Shown piece after piece: positions 43,143-52,295 of a stretch of DNA of 64,000 nt (its first letter is position 1; each line of letters opens with the position of its first letter). Source of the DNA: Paenibacillus_E sp052115445 (GTDB lineage Bacteria; Bacillota; Bacilli; Paenibacillales; NBRC-103111); assembly GCF_052115445.1 (NCBI RefSeq), contig NZ_JBFRGR010000005.1, positions 286,114-350,113 of the forward strand, written 5' to 3'. A program made the position numbers and the translations under genes. Below the pieces are notes generated by a model, which was not told the DNA's origin, ran no database searches, and saw only the letters and a program-made list of their open reading frames with translations.

Positions 43143-43817
43143 TATGAATGGCGTTATGTTTAACTCGCGAAGCATAGCCGTCACTTCTTTCGTCCGCTTT
43201 TTGTTGAACTTTTTTAAAATCATATTAATTTGCGATTTGATCGTCGAAAGTTCAACTTGACGCTCTTTAGCAATTTCAGTAATTTTCATCTCTTTGAGCA
43301 ATAGTTCCAGAATCGACAGTTCAGAAGGAGTCATCTGAGAGATAATCAGGGTGGCCATCAGCAGAGTTTCCTGATTTCGCCTTATGCGAGAAAATTCATT
43401 TTTGATTTTATAGGCGAACTCAGGACGTACTTGTACATTTCCAGCATACGACGATCGAATACTCTGAATAATGGCGTTGCTTGAGCTTGTTTTGAGCACA
43501 TAATCGACTGCACCTGTTTCGAAAGCACTGAAAACCGTTTCGTCGTCCTCATGAACGGTAAGGAAAATGATGCGTACCNGTGGGTACTGGTCGAGAACCT
43601 TCTGGGCTGTAATGATCCCATCATGCTTCATGTCCATCTCGATATCCATCAAAATAATGTCAGGTGCGCCAACTTGATTCAACAATTGCAGCACTTCCTT
43701 GCCACTTGCGGCTTGGCCAATGACGGTTAAATCCTCTTCTTCAGCAATCAAGCTGCAGAAGTGCTCTCTCAAAACATCCAGATCCTCAGCAACGATGATT
43801 CGAATATTTGCTGCCAT
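43119..43817 (-). CDS. Response regulator with LuxR-like helix-turn-helix
   Basis: This regulator has about 232 residues. The receiver domain has acidic pocket Glu11/Asp12 (VAEDLDVL), phosphoacceptor Asp58 (ILMDIEMD) and the conserved Lys in YVLKTSS. The output domain (about 165-220) reads MTPSELSILELLLKEMKITE, then RQVELSTIKSQINMILKKF, a GerE/LuxR-type motif of slightly unusual sequence. ATG 43817 fits the AAAGG site best. Base 43579 is N. It partners the kinase upstream and probably controls the sulfatase-transporter operon. Confidence 0.88.
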   Translation of the reverse strand: MAANIRIIVAEDLDVLREHFCSLIAEEEDLTVIGQAASGKEVLQLLNQVGAPDIILMDIEMDMKHDGIITAQKVLDQYPXVRIIFLTVHEDDETVFSAFETGAVDYVLKTSSSNAIIQSIRSSYAGNVQVRPEFAYKIKNEFSRIRRNQETLLMATLIISQMTPSELSILELLLKEMKITEIAKERQVELSTIKSQINMILKKFNKKRTKEVTAMLRELNITPFIHKARGGL

Positions 43818-43834
43818 GTTCATCAACCTTTCTC

Positions 43835-45334
43835 TTATTTTGTTTTCAATACATATAAAGGAATAATCAGTTGAAATGTACTACCTGAACCTGGTTTACT
43901 CTCAAGGTGAATCCGTCCATAATGGCCTAGCACAATGTGTTTTACGTAAGACAAACCAACGCCCCAATTTTTATTTGTATTCTTGTTCGTATAGAAAGGA
44001 TCGAAGATATGCTCCTGCAAATGCTCGGGAATACCTGAGCCGTTATCGGCAATTTTCAAAATAACCCAATTATCCTCCACATAAACAATCATTCGAATGA
44101 GTCCTGACTGGTCAGCTTCAATGGCTTCAATGGCATTCATCAGCAGGTTGTAGATGACTTCAGACATATGCTCAAAATCGGCTAATATCATCGGATCTGT
44201 TCCCAGCGATTCATATTCAATCTCGATATTAGAAGGAATTTTTGGCATTCTATCGAGGGTGTACTGAATGAGTGCTTGAACGGAATGAGGCTTCAATTGT
44301 AGATGGCTTGTTTTAAAAGATTTATATAATTGATCAAGTCGGCCTAACGTTTGATTGACGATTTCATCGGCTTTCGTCAGATTCTTTTCTAAGGATTTCC
44401 GGTCATCATGCCCAGCCTGTACACTTTGATTGGCTTGCTTAATGAGTAAGTCGATCATGATTAATTGGTTTTTTAAAGCATGAGTAAAAACTTGAGCCCC
44501 CATGTTGGCAATATTAAGCTTTCGCTCCAACAATAGATCTTCTTTGCCCATTTTCATTTCGATCTCCGTATATTGCCAGATTGAAATAATGCTGAATAAC
44601 GATAACACACCGGTTAATCCTATACTCACATACCACTCTAAAAGCGTGAGAGGAGGGTTAAAGTTGGAAAAATCGGAATATAGTACGTAAAATGTACGGA
44701 CATCGAAAACCTGTAAAGGACCCATAAAGCCAAGGTAAAAATAGAACAAAACAAGCGAAAATACACCCAATATAACGAACTTGCTTTGTCGTTTCACCCA
44801 AGGGATTGTGACGCGCCTATATTTCCATATGAGTACGTAAATAGCTGCTGAGACAAACAAAACGAGCCAACCACGCGTAACCCAGCCAATGATATAGGTG
44901 TGTTTACGATCCATGGAAGTAAGCACCCATTTGTAGATGATCGGATCATAGAAAATGAGATTGGCCAGTGACGGTAGGAGAGTAAAGACATAAATGCTCC
45001 ACATGCGTTTGGTGGGTTTATAAGCCATGAATGAAATGGACAGGCCGATTAAGCTGAAAACAAACAACGAGCGCCCCGCCGTAAGCATTCGGCTGATCCC
45101 TTCGATTTTTATCGGTGCGTTAAGCAGGAGATTTCGAATCGAATCGTTAAAAAACAAAACAATATTAATGCGGTAGTAGAACCCGCCGTATTTGGCGATA
45201 AATAGAATCAACCCAAACATACTCAAAAACCAGCCTACGAGTACGAAACCCATCCAATAGGCGGAAGGATTACGTGCTTTGGCTATAAATAGTGTAATCG
45301 CAGCAACCATAAGTAAAATAAGCAGAATTGTCAT
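43835..45334 (-). CDS. Sensor histidine kinase with seven-helix membrane domain
   Basis: This 499-residue kinase has about seven N-terminal membrane helices (within residues 1-235). A cytoplasmic His-containing segment follows (FTHALKNQL, His285). The ATPase domain has the N box LLMNAIEAIE, the G1 box DNGSGIPE, the F box DPFYTNKNT and the G2 box GVGLSYVK. The phosphoacceptor region differs from the usual HExxxP pattern. The start overlaps the AraC stop (ATGA), so the AraC protein, the kinase and the regulator form one coupled operon. The stimulus may be the sulfated ligand or a breakdown product. Confidence 0.9.
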   Translation of the reverse strand: MTILLILLMVAAITLFIAKARNPSAYWMGFVLVGWFLSMFGLILFIAKYGGFYYRINIVLFFNDSIRNLLLNAPIKIEGISRMLTAGRSLFVFSLIGLSISFMAYKPTKRMWSIYVFTLLPSLANLIFYDPIIYKWVLTSMDRKHTYIIGWVTRGWLVLFVSAAIYVLIWKYRRVTIPWVKRQSKFVILGVFSLVLFYFYLGFMGPLQVFDVRTFYVLYSDFSNFNPPLTLLEWYVSIGLTGVLSLFSIISIWQYTEIEMKMGKEDLLLERKLNIANMGAQVFTHALKNQLIMIDLLIKQANQSVQAGHDDRKSLEKNLTKADEIVNQTLGRLDQLYKSFKTSHLQLKPHSVQALIQYTLDRMPKIPSNIEIEYESLGTDPMILADFEHMSEVIYNLLMNAIEAIEADQSGLIRMIVYVEDNWVILKIADNGSGIPEHLQEHIFDPFYTNKNTNKNWGVGLSYVKHIVLGHYGRIHLESKPGSGSTFQLIIPLYVLKTK

Positions 45335-46218
45335 AGCATCACCTGATCGTATTTTTCTAGGTCACAATGCTTGTCCCTGTAGTGTTTAGGAGCTGTTCCG
45401 TAAAACAAAGTGAAGGCTCGTGTAAATGCGAACAAATCGCCATATCCGAGGGAGAGCGCGATTTCCGTAATGGAGTAAGTGGATTCGAGCAGCTGTCGCC
45501 GAGCTTCTCTCATACGGAGCCGTTGTAAATAATTAGAGGGATTTGTATTCATATGTTTGCTGAATGCTTTCGAGAAGTGTGAACGAGATATACCCAGCCA
45601 ATCGGATACTTGCTCTACCGTAATTCCTTCGGCAAAATGGACGTCCATGTATGATTTTCCGCGCTCGAGCCAAGTCGGCAGTGAATGACTTGAACTTGAA
45701 TCGTTAGAGGATGATGTAACAACCAAAAGGTGAAGGAATTCCATCAATCTACCGGCTAGCAGCAAAGGTTGATCCAATTGTTGAGCGATGAGCTCACGGA
45801 TGGTATCTAGGATAGCAATAAGCTCCCGTGTGACCCCGTTATGAATATAAGGATGCACAGCGGATAGCTGGGTAAGTTGAAGCTGAGCGGCTGCAAGCGG
45901 TCCATGGAATGCGATCCATGCCATTTGAAGTTCGGTCCCGCTAGGGTTAATTTCGTACTCGTAGGTTTCATCCGGATGCATGCAGAACAAATCGCCTCTC
46001 TTCAGAACAACCTTATCTCCACGAAAGCTAAGGTGAAGCTCGCCGCTCAAAATAATATGAAGACTGTAATAAGTAAAATGGCGCGGTCCCACTCTGTAGG
46101 TTGATTTGGCGCGATTGCGCCCGGAAGTCAACACCCAAACACCTATCTGCCTCTCTAACGCAGATGGGATATGAGGTATCATTTCATAGAACTCTGCCCC
46201 GTTTTCTTGCCATGCCAA
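45331..46218 (-). CDS. AraC-family regulator of the sulfatase locus
   Basis: This 295-residue regulator has an N-terminal cupin-like domain (HFTYYSLHIILSGELHLSF, then KRGDLFCMHPDETYEY). The C-terminal AraC helix-turn-helix reads TVEQVSDWLGISRSHFSKAF, then ALSLGYGDLFAFTRAFTLFY. The start is TTG 46218 behind AAGGAGG; the nearby ATG at 46213 is out of frame. It is divergent to sulfatase 2 and first in an operon with a two-component system. A combination of AraC regulator, kinase and response regulator in one operon is unusual. Confidence 0.88.
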   Translation of the reverse strand: MAWQENGAEFYEMIPHIPSALERQIGVWVLTSGRNRAKSTYRVGPRHFTYYSLHIILSGELHLSFRGDKVVLKRGDLFCMHPDETYEYEINPSGTELQMAWIAFHGPLAAAQLQLTQLSAVHPYIHNGVTRELIAILDTIRELIAQQLDQPLLLAGRLMEFLHLLVVTSSSNDSSSSHSLPTWLERGKSYMDVHFAEGITVEQVSDWLGISRSHFSKAFSKHMNTNPSNYLQRLRMREARRQLLESTYSITEIALSLGYGDLFAFTRAFTLFYGTAPKHYRDKHCDLEKYDQVML

Positions 46219-46340
46219 TCCAAGTTCCTCCTTTTCGCGTGATCACACAAATAGATAAATGCAATTACTGCATTATAGCATGTTCATAAGATTATTTGTG
46301 GTTTAAAATTAACTATAGCACACAATTAGAGGAGGAGATC

Positions 46341-47852
46341 ATGACACGTCCCAATATTTTATTGATCACCAGTGATCAGCAGCATTGGCATACAATAGGT
46401 GCGTTTAACTCGGAAATACACACACCTAATTTGGACCGATTAACCTTCGAGGGGACAACTTTCAATCGAGCTTACTGCCCGAATCCTACCTGTACACCAA
46501 CAAGAGCTTCCATTATTACCGGCATGTATCCAAGCCAGCATGGTGCATGGACATTAGGAACCAAATTATTAGAGGATCGCCATACGGTAGGAGAAGACTT
46601 CTTAGCTGCCGGTTATCGTACTGCCTTAGTAGGCAAGGCACACTTTCAGCCACTTAGAAGCACCGAGGAGTTTCCTTCCTTAGAAGCTGTCCCACTTCTA
46701 CAGGATTTGGACTATTGGAAGCAATTTAACGAAACCTTCTATGGCTTCGATCATGTGGAGTTGGCACGTAATCACACGAATGAATTTCTAGTGGGACAGC
46801 ATTATGCGATTTGGATGGAAGAGCAGGGCTGCAGTAACTGGCGCGATTATTTCCTTGCTCCGACTGGTACACTGGACCCTTCTATCAAACATAAATGGCC
46901 GATTCCAGAAAAGTATCATTATAATACATGGATAGCAGAAAGAAGCAACAAGCTGATGGAAGAATTTACTGAGAAGGAAGAGCCGTTCTTCCTTTGGGCT
47001 AGTTTCTTCGACCCTCATCCGGATTATCTGGTGCCTGAGCCGTGGGATACGATGTATGATCCCAATAAACTTACTCTTCCTAAGGTCGTGCCAGGCGAAC
47101 ATGACAATAATCCGCCGCATTTTCGTATGACGCAGGAGGCACAGCCAGACTTCACAGCCTGGAAGGAAACCGGTCATGTGATCCACGGCTATCATTCCCA
47201 CCAAGTGTACGATGAAGCTGAGCAGCGTCAGAACATGGCTACCTACTACGGGATGATCAGCAAGATGGATGCTTACATTGGGCGCATTCTTGACAAGGTT
47301 GATGAACTAGGTATAGCTGAGGATACCTTGATTGTATTTACAACCGATCATGGACATTTTTTTGGTCAGCATGGCCTACATTTCAAAGGTGGATTTCACT
47401 ATGAGGATGTCATTAAGTTGCCGTTTATTGTTCGATATCCGGGTAAAGTGCCTGCTGGACGCCAATCAGAGGCATTTCAGTCTTTGGTCGATCTGGCGCC
47501 GACCTTCTTAAGCATAGCTGGCCTGCCGGTTGCGAGAACGATGACAGGCGTAGATCAAAGCCAGGTATGGTTTGGGAAACAAAGTGCGGCACGTGACCAT
47601 ATCTTGTGTGAATTCCGACATGAGCCTACCACGATTCATCAAAAAACGTATGTCAATGAAAGATACAAAATTACAGTATATTTTAATCAAACCTACGGGG
47701 AGATATTCGATCTGAAGGAGGATCCTCAAGAACTGCATAACCGATGGGACGACCCCGAGTATGTACACGTAAAGAGCGATCTACTTCTGAAATTTACTTG
47801 GGCGGAGCTTGGAAAAGAAGCGCTTCCGATGCCTCGCATATGGCATGCCTAA
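46341..47852 (+). CDS. Sulfatase (formylglycine type) 2
   Basis: This 503-residue sulfatase begins with RPNILLITSDQQHWHTIG, carrying the first metal ligands. The activation motif is CTPTR (Cys51) followed by ASIITGMYPSQHG. FFLWASFFDPHPDY and FTTDHGHFFGQHGLH complete the active site. It lacks a signal peptide and is therefore probably cytosolic like sulfatase 1, with a different substrate position specificity. ATG 46341 follows GAGGAGGAG. It is monocistronic and divergent to the AraC regulator. Confidence 0.93.
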   Translation: MTRPNILLITSDQQHWHTIGAFNSEIHTPNLDRLTFEGTTFNRAYCPNPTCTPTRASIITGMYPSQHGAWTLGTKLLEDRHTVGEDFLAAGYRTALVGKAHFQPLRSTEEFPSLEAVPLLQDLDYWKQFNETFYGFDHVELARNHTNEFLVGQHYAIWMEEQGCSNWRDYFLAPTGTLDPSIKHKWPIPEKYHYNTWIAERSNKLMEEFTEKEEPFFLWASFFDPHPDYLVPEPWDTMYDPNKLTLPKVVPGEHDNNPPHFRMTQEAQPDFTAWKETGHVIHGYHSHQVYDEAEQRQNMATYYGMISKMDAYIGRILDKVDELGIAEDTLIVFTTDHGHFFGQHGLHFKGGFHYEDVIKLPFIVRYPGKVPAGRQSEAFQSLVDLAPTFLSIAGLPVARTMTGVDQSQVWFGKQSAARDHILCEFRHEPTTIHQKTYVNERYKITVYFNQTYGEIFDLKEDPQELHNRWDDPEYVHVKSDLLLKFTWAELGKEALPMPRIWHA

Positions 47853-47872
47853 ATTGTTATGTTTAGGAAGTA

Positions 47873-47911
47873 TAGACCAGTTCCTATTTTGGGGAAGTGG
47901 TCTATTTTTTT
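47873..47911 (+). terminator. Intrinsic terminator after sulfatase 2
   Basis: TAGACCAGTTCC pairs with GGAAGTGGTCTA with one mismatch, followed by a run of seven T. The remaining intergenic sequence to 48153 holds only the PL11 promoter and cre site. Confidence 0.8.
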
Positions 47912-48012
47912 GTTCGAAGCTGGGGCTGTTGCTTGTTACAAAGATTCATAAAATAGCAGGATTGTGCAGGAAGTTAGCTATTGTCTGCATTAAATCTCTT
48001 CTATTTTCACGT

Positions 48013-48048
48013 TATAATGAGGAACGAAATGAATTGTAAGCGCAATCA
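48013..48048 (+). promoter_or_regulatory. -10 box and cre site of the PL11 gene
   Basis: A consensus -10 TATAAT lies at 48013-48018, with only a weak -35 (TTAAAT, 47990-47995, 17-base spacer). The sequence TGTAAGCGCAATCA at 48035-48048 fits the CcpA cre pattern TGnAAnCGnWnnCA. CcpA bound there would block early transcription of the lyase gene. Confidence 0.6.
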
Positions 48049-48153
48049 ATGAATGGATAATCCATACGATCAGTGGAGGTGAAACGGGAAGTTCTCAGAT
48101 GTCCCGAGGCAAAGTGAATGTAGATCTATATTGACTACCTGGAGGTTGTAGAA

Positions 48154-50046
48154 ATGTTTAAACATGCAAAGCAACTGATTAAAGCAACTTGCTTCATTAC
48201 ATTAAGCTCACTCCTCATTTCTTCTTTCGGTATCCAGGCACCTTCCGCACAGGCAGCGGTTGCAAGGCAAATGGAGAAATTAGACCGCGGTCTAGTGGCA
48301 GTTAAGGTCAGCACAGGCGTCCTCGTCAGTTGGCGACTTCTCGGTACGGAGGCAGCTAGCACGTCGTTCAACGTCTATCGAAATGGCGTTAAGCTCAATG
48401 CTTCACCGATCACGACAAGCACGAATTATCAAGATAATTCGGGTACAACGAGCTCCAGTTACACGGTCAAAGCTGTTGTTGGCGGCGTGGAGCAGACCGC
48501 ATCAGCTGCAGCTACGCCATGGGCGAACAACTATTTGGATGTGCCGATACAGAAACCTGCGGGCGGCACGACACCAGACGGTGTCAGCTACACCTATAAC
48601 GCTAATGATGCAAGTGTTGGCGATGTGGACGGAGACGGCCAATATGAAATCATTTTGAAATGGGATCCTACGAATTCCAAAGATAATTCACAGGATGGCT
48701 ATACGGGTGAAGTGTTTGTCGATGCTTATAAACTGAATGGTACGCGGTTATGGCGGATCAGTATGGGTAAAAATATTCGGGCTGGCGCTCACTATACGCA
48801 ATTCATGGTCTACGATTTAGATGGAGATGGCAAAGCGGAAATCGCCATGAAAACAGCCGATGGAACGAAAGACGGCACTGGCGTAGTTATTGGCAGCTCA
48901 ACGGTGGACTATCGAAACAGTGTGGGTAGAGTTCTGAGTGGGCCAGAATTTTTAACGATCTTTGAAGGAGCGACAGGAAAGGCATTGACTTCGACGAGCT
49001 ATGAGCCGCCACGTGGCACAGTCGGCGATTGGGGCGATACGTACGGCAACCGGGTAGATCGCTTCTTAGCGACGGTCGCCTATCTGGATGGGCAGAAGCC
49101 CAGCATCGTCATGGCACGCGGATATTACACAAGAACGGTTCTAGTAGCGTACAATTGGCGTGGTGGAACACTATCCAAATTATGGACATTTGACAGCAAC
49201 ACCTCAGGCAATTCGGCCTATGCAGGGCAAGGGAACCACAACTTAACAGCCGCCGACGTTGACGGTGATGGCAAGGATGAAATCGTCTATGGCGCGATGA
49301 CGATTGATGATAACGGAGCTAAGAAATACAACACAGCGTTAGGGCATGGCGATGCCCTTCATGTCGGCGATTTGGATCCGAACAGTGCGGGACTTGAAGT
49401 ATTCAAAGTGATGGAAAGTACTAGCGCTACCTACGGCGCAGCCGTGTGGAATGCAGGAACTGGCGCCATCAAGTGGGGAGTGAATACAGGCGCTGATACG
49501 GGAAGAGGCATGTCTGCTGATATTGACCCACGGTATGCCGGCGAAGAAGTATGGGCCAGCAACGGTGTCGGGCTATACCAAATTAATGGTACCAAAATCA
49601 GCTCCACGACCCCTTCATCCATTAATTTTGGTATCTGGTGGGATGGCGATGTTTCCCGTGAGCTTCTTGATCATAATTGGGATGGCACGAATGGGGTTGG
49701 ACGCATTGATAAATGGAACTACACAGCTCTCAATACAACGACTTTATTAACCGCAACAGGAACCAATTCGAATAACTACACGAAAGGCAATCCAAGCTTG
49801 CAAGCCGATCTATTCGGCGATTGGCGTGAAGAGGTCATTTGGCGGAAATCGGACAGCTCAGCTTTACGCATCTATGCAACTCCTTATGAAACAACGACAC
49901 GCCTGTGGACTTTAATGCATGATCCGCTTTATCGTCTGGATATCGCTTGGCAAAATGTAGCTTACAACCAACCGCCTCACACGAGTTACTATCTCGGAAC
50001 AGGCATGGCCACACCAACGCAGCCGAATATCTATACCACACCATAA
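48154..50046 (+). CDS. Secreted rhamnogalacturonan lyase, PL11 type
   Basis: This 630-residue enzyme has a Sec signal peptide (about 35 residues) and cleaves the rhamnogalacturonan I backbone by beta-elimination. The eight-bladed propeller carries repeated calcium-binding loops: VGDVDGDGQYEI, VYDLDGDGKAEI and AADVDGDGKDEI. MEKLDRGLVAVKV near the start and GDWREEVIWR near the end are typical of the YesW/YesX family, whose length also matches (about 600-620). The short FnIII-like N-terminal segment is normal for PL11. It is probably regulated by CcpA and the AraC protein encoded downstream. Confidence 0.93.
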   Translation: MFKHAKQLIKATCFITLSSLLISSFGIQAPSAQAAVARQMEKLDRGLVAVKVSTGVLVSWRLLGTEAASTSFNVYRNGVKLNASPITTSTNYQDNSGTTSSSYTVKAVVGGVEQTASAAATPWANNYLDVPIQKPAGGTTPDGVSYTYNANDASVGDVDGDGQYEIILKWDPTNSKDNSQDGYTGEVFVDAYKLNGTRLWRISMGKNIRAGAHYTQFMVYDLDGDGKAEIAMKTADGTKDGTGVVIGSSTVDYRNSVGRVLSGPEFLTIFEGATGKALTSTSYEPPRGTVGDWGDTYGNRVDRFLATVAYLDGQKPSIVMARGYYTRTVLVAYNWRGGTLSKLWTFDSNTSGNSAYAGQGNHNLTAADVDGDGKDEIVYGAMTIDDNGAKKYNTALGHGDALHVGDLDPNSAGLEVFKVMESTSATYGAAVWNAGTGAIKWGVNTGADTGRGMSADIDPRYAGEEVWASNGVGLYQINGTKISSTTPSSINFGIWWDGDVSRELLDHNWDGTNGVGRIDKWNYTALNTTTLLTATGTNSNNYTKGNPSLQADLFGDWREEVIWRKSDSSALRIYATPYETTTRLWTLMHDPLYRLDIAWQNVAYNQPPHTSYYLGTGMATPTQPNIYTTP

Positions 50047-50059
50047 AGTGAGAATGAGA

Positions 50060-50090
50060 GAAGCGTTCGGGTTACTCCGGCGCTTCTTTT
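50060..50090. terminator. Bidirectional terminator between PL11 and AraC genes
   Basis: AGAAGCG at the left pairs with CGCTTCT at the right, with CGG/CCG inside, followed by TTTT. It serves the two convergent genes. Confidence 0.65.
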
Positions 50091-50958
50091 ATTCCATTCT
50101 TAACTGTTGAATACGCTTTCTACATAGGGCAGGGGATGTCCCATAGAAAGCAGAAAACTGGCGAGAGAAATAAAAGGGATGATTGAACCCGACTTCCTCC
50201 GCGATTTCGGCCATCGTTAGTGAAGTCGTTTCTATGAGCTTCCTAGCTTGGCGAAGTCGAATTTTATTTAACATGTCCATAACGGATTCACCGGTCTGTC
50301 TTTTAAAGAGATGGGCGAACCTAGAAGGGGATAAGTTAACCAACGCAGCTAGTTCAGCAACCGTATAAGGGTGATTATAGTGTTGTGTAATCAGCGCTAG
50401 CGTACGCGCTATGCGCGAATCGAGCGGATATTCGGTTTGCATAGCACTTTTGGACAGGAGAAGGAGGATTTTTTCTAGTGCGTTGCTAGCGAATCTTTCG
50501 GAGTAGAAATCTGTTTCATCGTTGTATTGAACTAATTCGTTAAAAGCGCTAGTTACCTGAAGCGACTCATTTTCGGAATGAAAGCGAGCTAATCGTATGC
50601 CCTTAATCGCCTCTGGCAGCTGTAAAAGCGGTAACCATTCTTCCTTCGGGACAAAATGACACCAATAAAACTCCCATAGCGTGTTCTCTGGCGTTCCGTA
50701 AAAATGGGGGGTGCCTGGTGTAATTAAAGTAACCTCATTCTGCTGGCATTCGTAGGTTTCTTTACCGTTGTTAAATAAACCTGTCCCCTTTAACGTCAAG
50801 GTCAAATAATAATCTTTCGTACCATTGGACCGTTTAACTTTGTAACCAAAGGACTGACGATAATGGCCGGAAATCAACCTTCCAGGAATCGTAGTTAAAT
50901 TCTCAGTGGCGGAAAAAGACATGAACTCAGTCATAATAGGATCGCCCCCATTACCCAT
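50089..50958 (-). CDS. AraC-family regulator next to the PL11 lyase
   Basis: This regulator has up to 289 residues; ATG 50934 is an alternative start because the longest frame lacks a clear ribosome site. The N-terminal arm domain reads DYYLTLTLKGTGLF, then LITPGTPHFYG. The C-terminal helix-turn-helix reads TVAELAALVNLSPSRFAHLF, then EIAEEVGFNHPFYFSRQFSA. Its place beside the rhamnogalacturonan lyase suggests control of pectin use. The inducer is unknown. Confidence 0.88.
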   Translation of the reverse strand: MGNGGDPIMTEFMSFSATENLTTIPGRLISGHYRQSFGYKVKRSNGTKDYYLTLTLKGTGLFNNGKETYECQQNEVTLITPGTPHFYGTPENTLWEFYWCHFVPKEEWLPLLQLPEAIKGIRLARFHSENESLQVTSAFNELVQYNDETDFYSERFASNALEKILLLLSKSAMQTEYPLDSRIARTLALITQHYNHPYTVAELAALVNLSPSRFAHLFKRQTGESVMDMLNKIRLRQARKLIETTSLTMAEIAEEVGFNHPFYFSRQFSAFYGTSPALCRKRIQQLRME

Positions 50959-51030
50959 TTAATTACTAGTATATAGGATTTTATGGAAAAATAAATCGGT
51001 ATAGGGTTCAGCGTGATAAAACTGCAAAAA

Positions 51031-51059
51031 TTGATCTTACATTTGCTAACCCTTACAAT
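51031..51059 (+). promoter_or_regulatory. Sigma-A promoter of the MBL gene
   Basis: TTGATC (51031-51036), a 17-base spacer and TACAAT (51054-51059) form a good vegetative promoter 39 bp upstream of the start codon. Confidence 0.6.
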
Positions 51060-51097
51060 GGAATTATTCGTTTGATAAATATTCTGGAGGTGTAGGA

Positions 51098-51772
51098 ATG
51101 GGAGATCAAGCAGGAATTCAACCGTTTATTTTGGATATGGATGTCAATGGGAATCCATTCACTGTACACGCGGCATTACTTTGGGACGAGCAGGAAGTCA
51201 TTCTCGTCGATACGGGAATCCCTGGCCAGCTAGGGCTTATACGAGACAAACTTGCGGAGGCATTCTGTCCTTTTGAAAAGCTGACGAAAATCATCATTAC
51301 TCACCAGGACATGGATCACATTGGCAGCCTGCCAGAGCTGGTGGGCGCTGCAGAAGGACGGATCGAAGTGCTGGCGCACGAACTAGGTAAACCTTATATT
51401 CAAGGGGAAGTGCCCTTGGTTAAACGCAAGATTTTGGCTACGCCAACTAAAGTAGATGTAACGCTTCAGGATGGGGACGTCCTCCCTTATGGCGGAGGCA
51501 TTCAAGTTATTTTTACGCCTGGACATACGCCAGATCATATCAGTCTGTACCACCTAGGCAGCAAAACATTAATTGCCGGGGACGCGCTTACGTCACAAGA
51601 TGGTGTGCTAATGCCCCCGAATCCTCAGTTCACGCCGGATATGCCGTTAGCGCTTGAATCGGTAGCAAAGTTACTGGACTATGACATTGAAACTGTCATC
51701 ACTTATCATGGTGGTGTTTGTACGGAAAATATTAAAGAGCGGCTCACTGAAATTGCGCAAGGTCAGGCATAA
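51098..51772 (+). CDS. MBL-fold metallo-hydrolase
   Basis: This 224-residue protein has the metallo-beta-lactamase fold. The metal-binding motif THQDMDHIG (about residues 68-76), FTPGHTPDHIS and AGDALTS provide the ligands for a two-metal site. It resembles stand-alone thioesterase/glyoxalase-like hydrolases; the substrate is unknown. ATG 51098 follows TGGAGGTG. A small hypothetical gene follows after 10 bp. Confidence 0.9.
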   Translation: MGDQAGIQPFILDMDVNGNPFTVHAALLWDEQEVILVDTGIPGQLGLIRDKLAEAFCPFEKLTKIIITHQDMDHIGSLPELVGAAEGRIEVLAHELGKPYIQGEVPLVKRKILATPTKVDVTLQDGDVLPYGGGIQVIFTPGHTPDHISLYHLGSKTLIAGDALTSQDGVLMPPNPQFTPDMPLALESVAKLLDYDIETVITYHGGVCTENIKERLTEIAQGQA

Positions 51773-51782
51773 GGAGAGTCCT

Positions 51783-52094
51783 ATGGATCCCACAGTCAAA
51801 CAAGCTTTAGACATAACTCTTCATAACTGGCAGACCATGACCTCCTATCAAAGCGATGAGAAAGAAGCTGTGGCCGATCAATTCCAATCTTCCTTCTATG
51901 TATTCATTGATACCGTCCGTGATTGGGTACTCCGTCAAGATCCCATGCCTCTAACCATGGATAGTATGCTTGAAATGGAGATGATCCAAGATATTTTCGA
52001 CCTATTGCCTGCTCCTTTGCATTTGAATTTGGAAACGGAACTGGAATTAATTCTGGATCGTGTAGAACGAGTGGATGAAGATAAATACGATTGA
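51783..52094 (+). CDS. Hypothetical protein of 103 residues
   Basis: The protein is acidic, soluble and mainly helical (VKQALDITLHNWQTMTSY, then FDLLPAPLHLNLETELELIL), with no signal or membrane segment and no motif I recognise. ATG 51783 follows AAGGAGAG, and the gene is 10 bp after the MBL gene, so the two are probably co-transcribed. The longer upstream frame only overlaps the MBL gene. Confidence 0.7.
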   Translation: MDPTVKQALDITLHNWQTMTSYQSDEKEAVADQFQSSFYVFIDTVRDWVLRQDPMPLTMDSMLEMEMIQDIFDLLPAPLHLNLETELELILDRVERVDEDKYD

Positions 52095-52223
52095 TGTAAG
52101 ACTCAACCCCATGTCATATATGGAGTTGGGTCTTTTCTGGTTTTCATTTATTTCCTCTGAACATGGTAAAATGTAATTCATAGTATTCAAATCCACCTTG
52201 ATGTTAAAGTGGCGATAATCCAC

Positions 52224-52260
52224 TTGACATCTCCTTTTAATATGTCATAATGATAATATC
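52224..52260 (+). promoter_or_regulatory. Promoter and candidate NrtR operator of the NAD operon
   Basis: TTGACA (52224-52229) and CATAAT (52246-52251), 16 bases apart, form a promoter. The segment TATGTCATAATGATAATATC (52241-52260) covers the -10 box and resembles ATGTCATATTGATAGTATTA at 53091-53110 before pnuC. A repressor at both sites would control both genes. Confidence 0.6.
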
Positions 52261-52295
52261 AAATCGACATTAAAGTTGTGAAAGCAGGTGTCACA

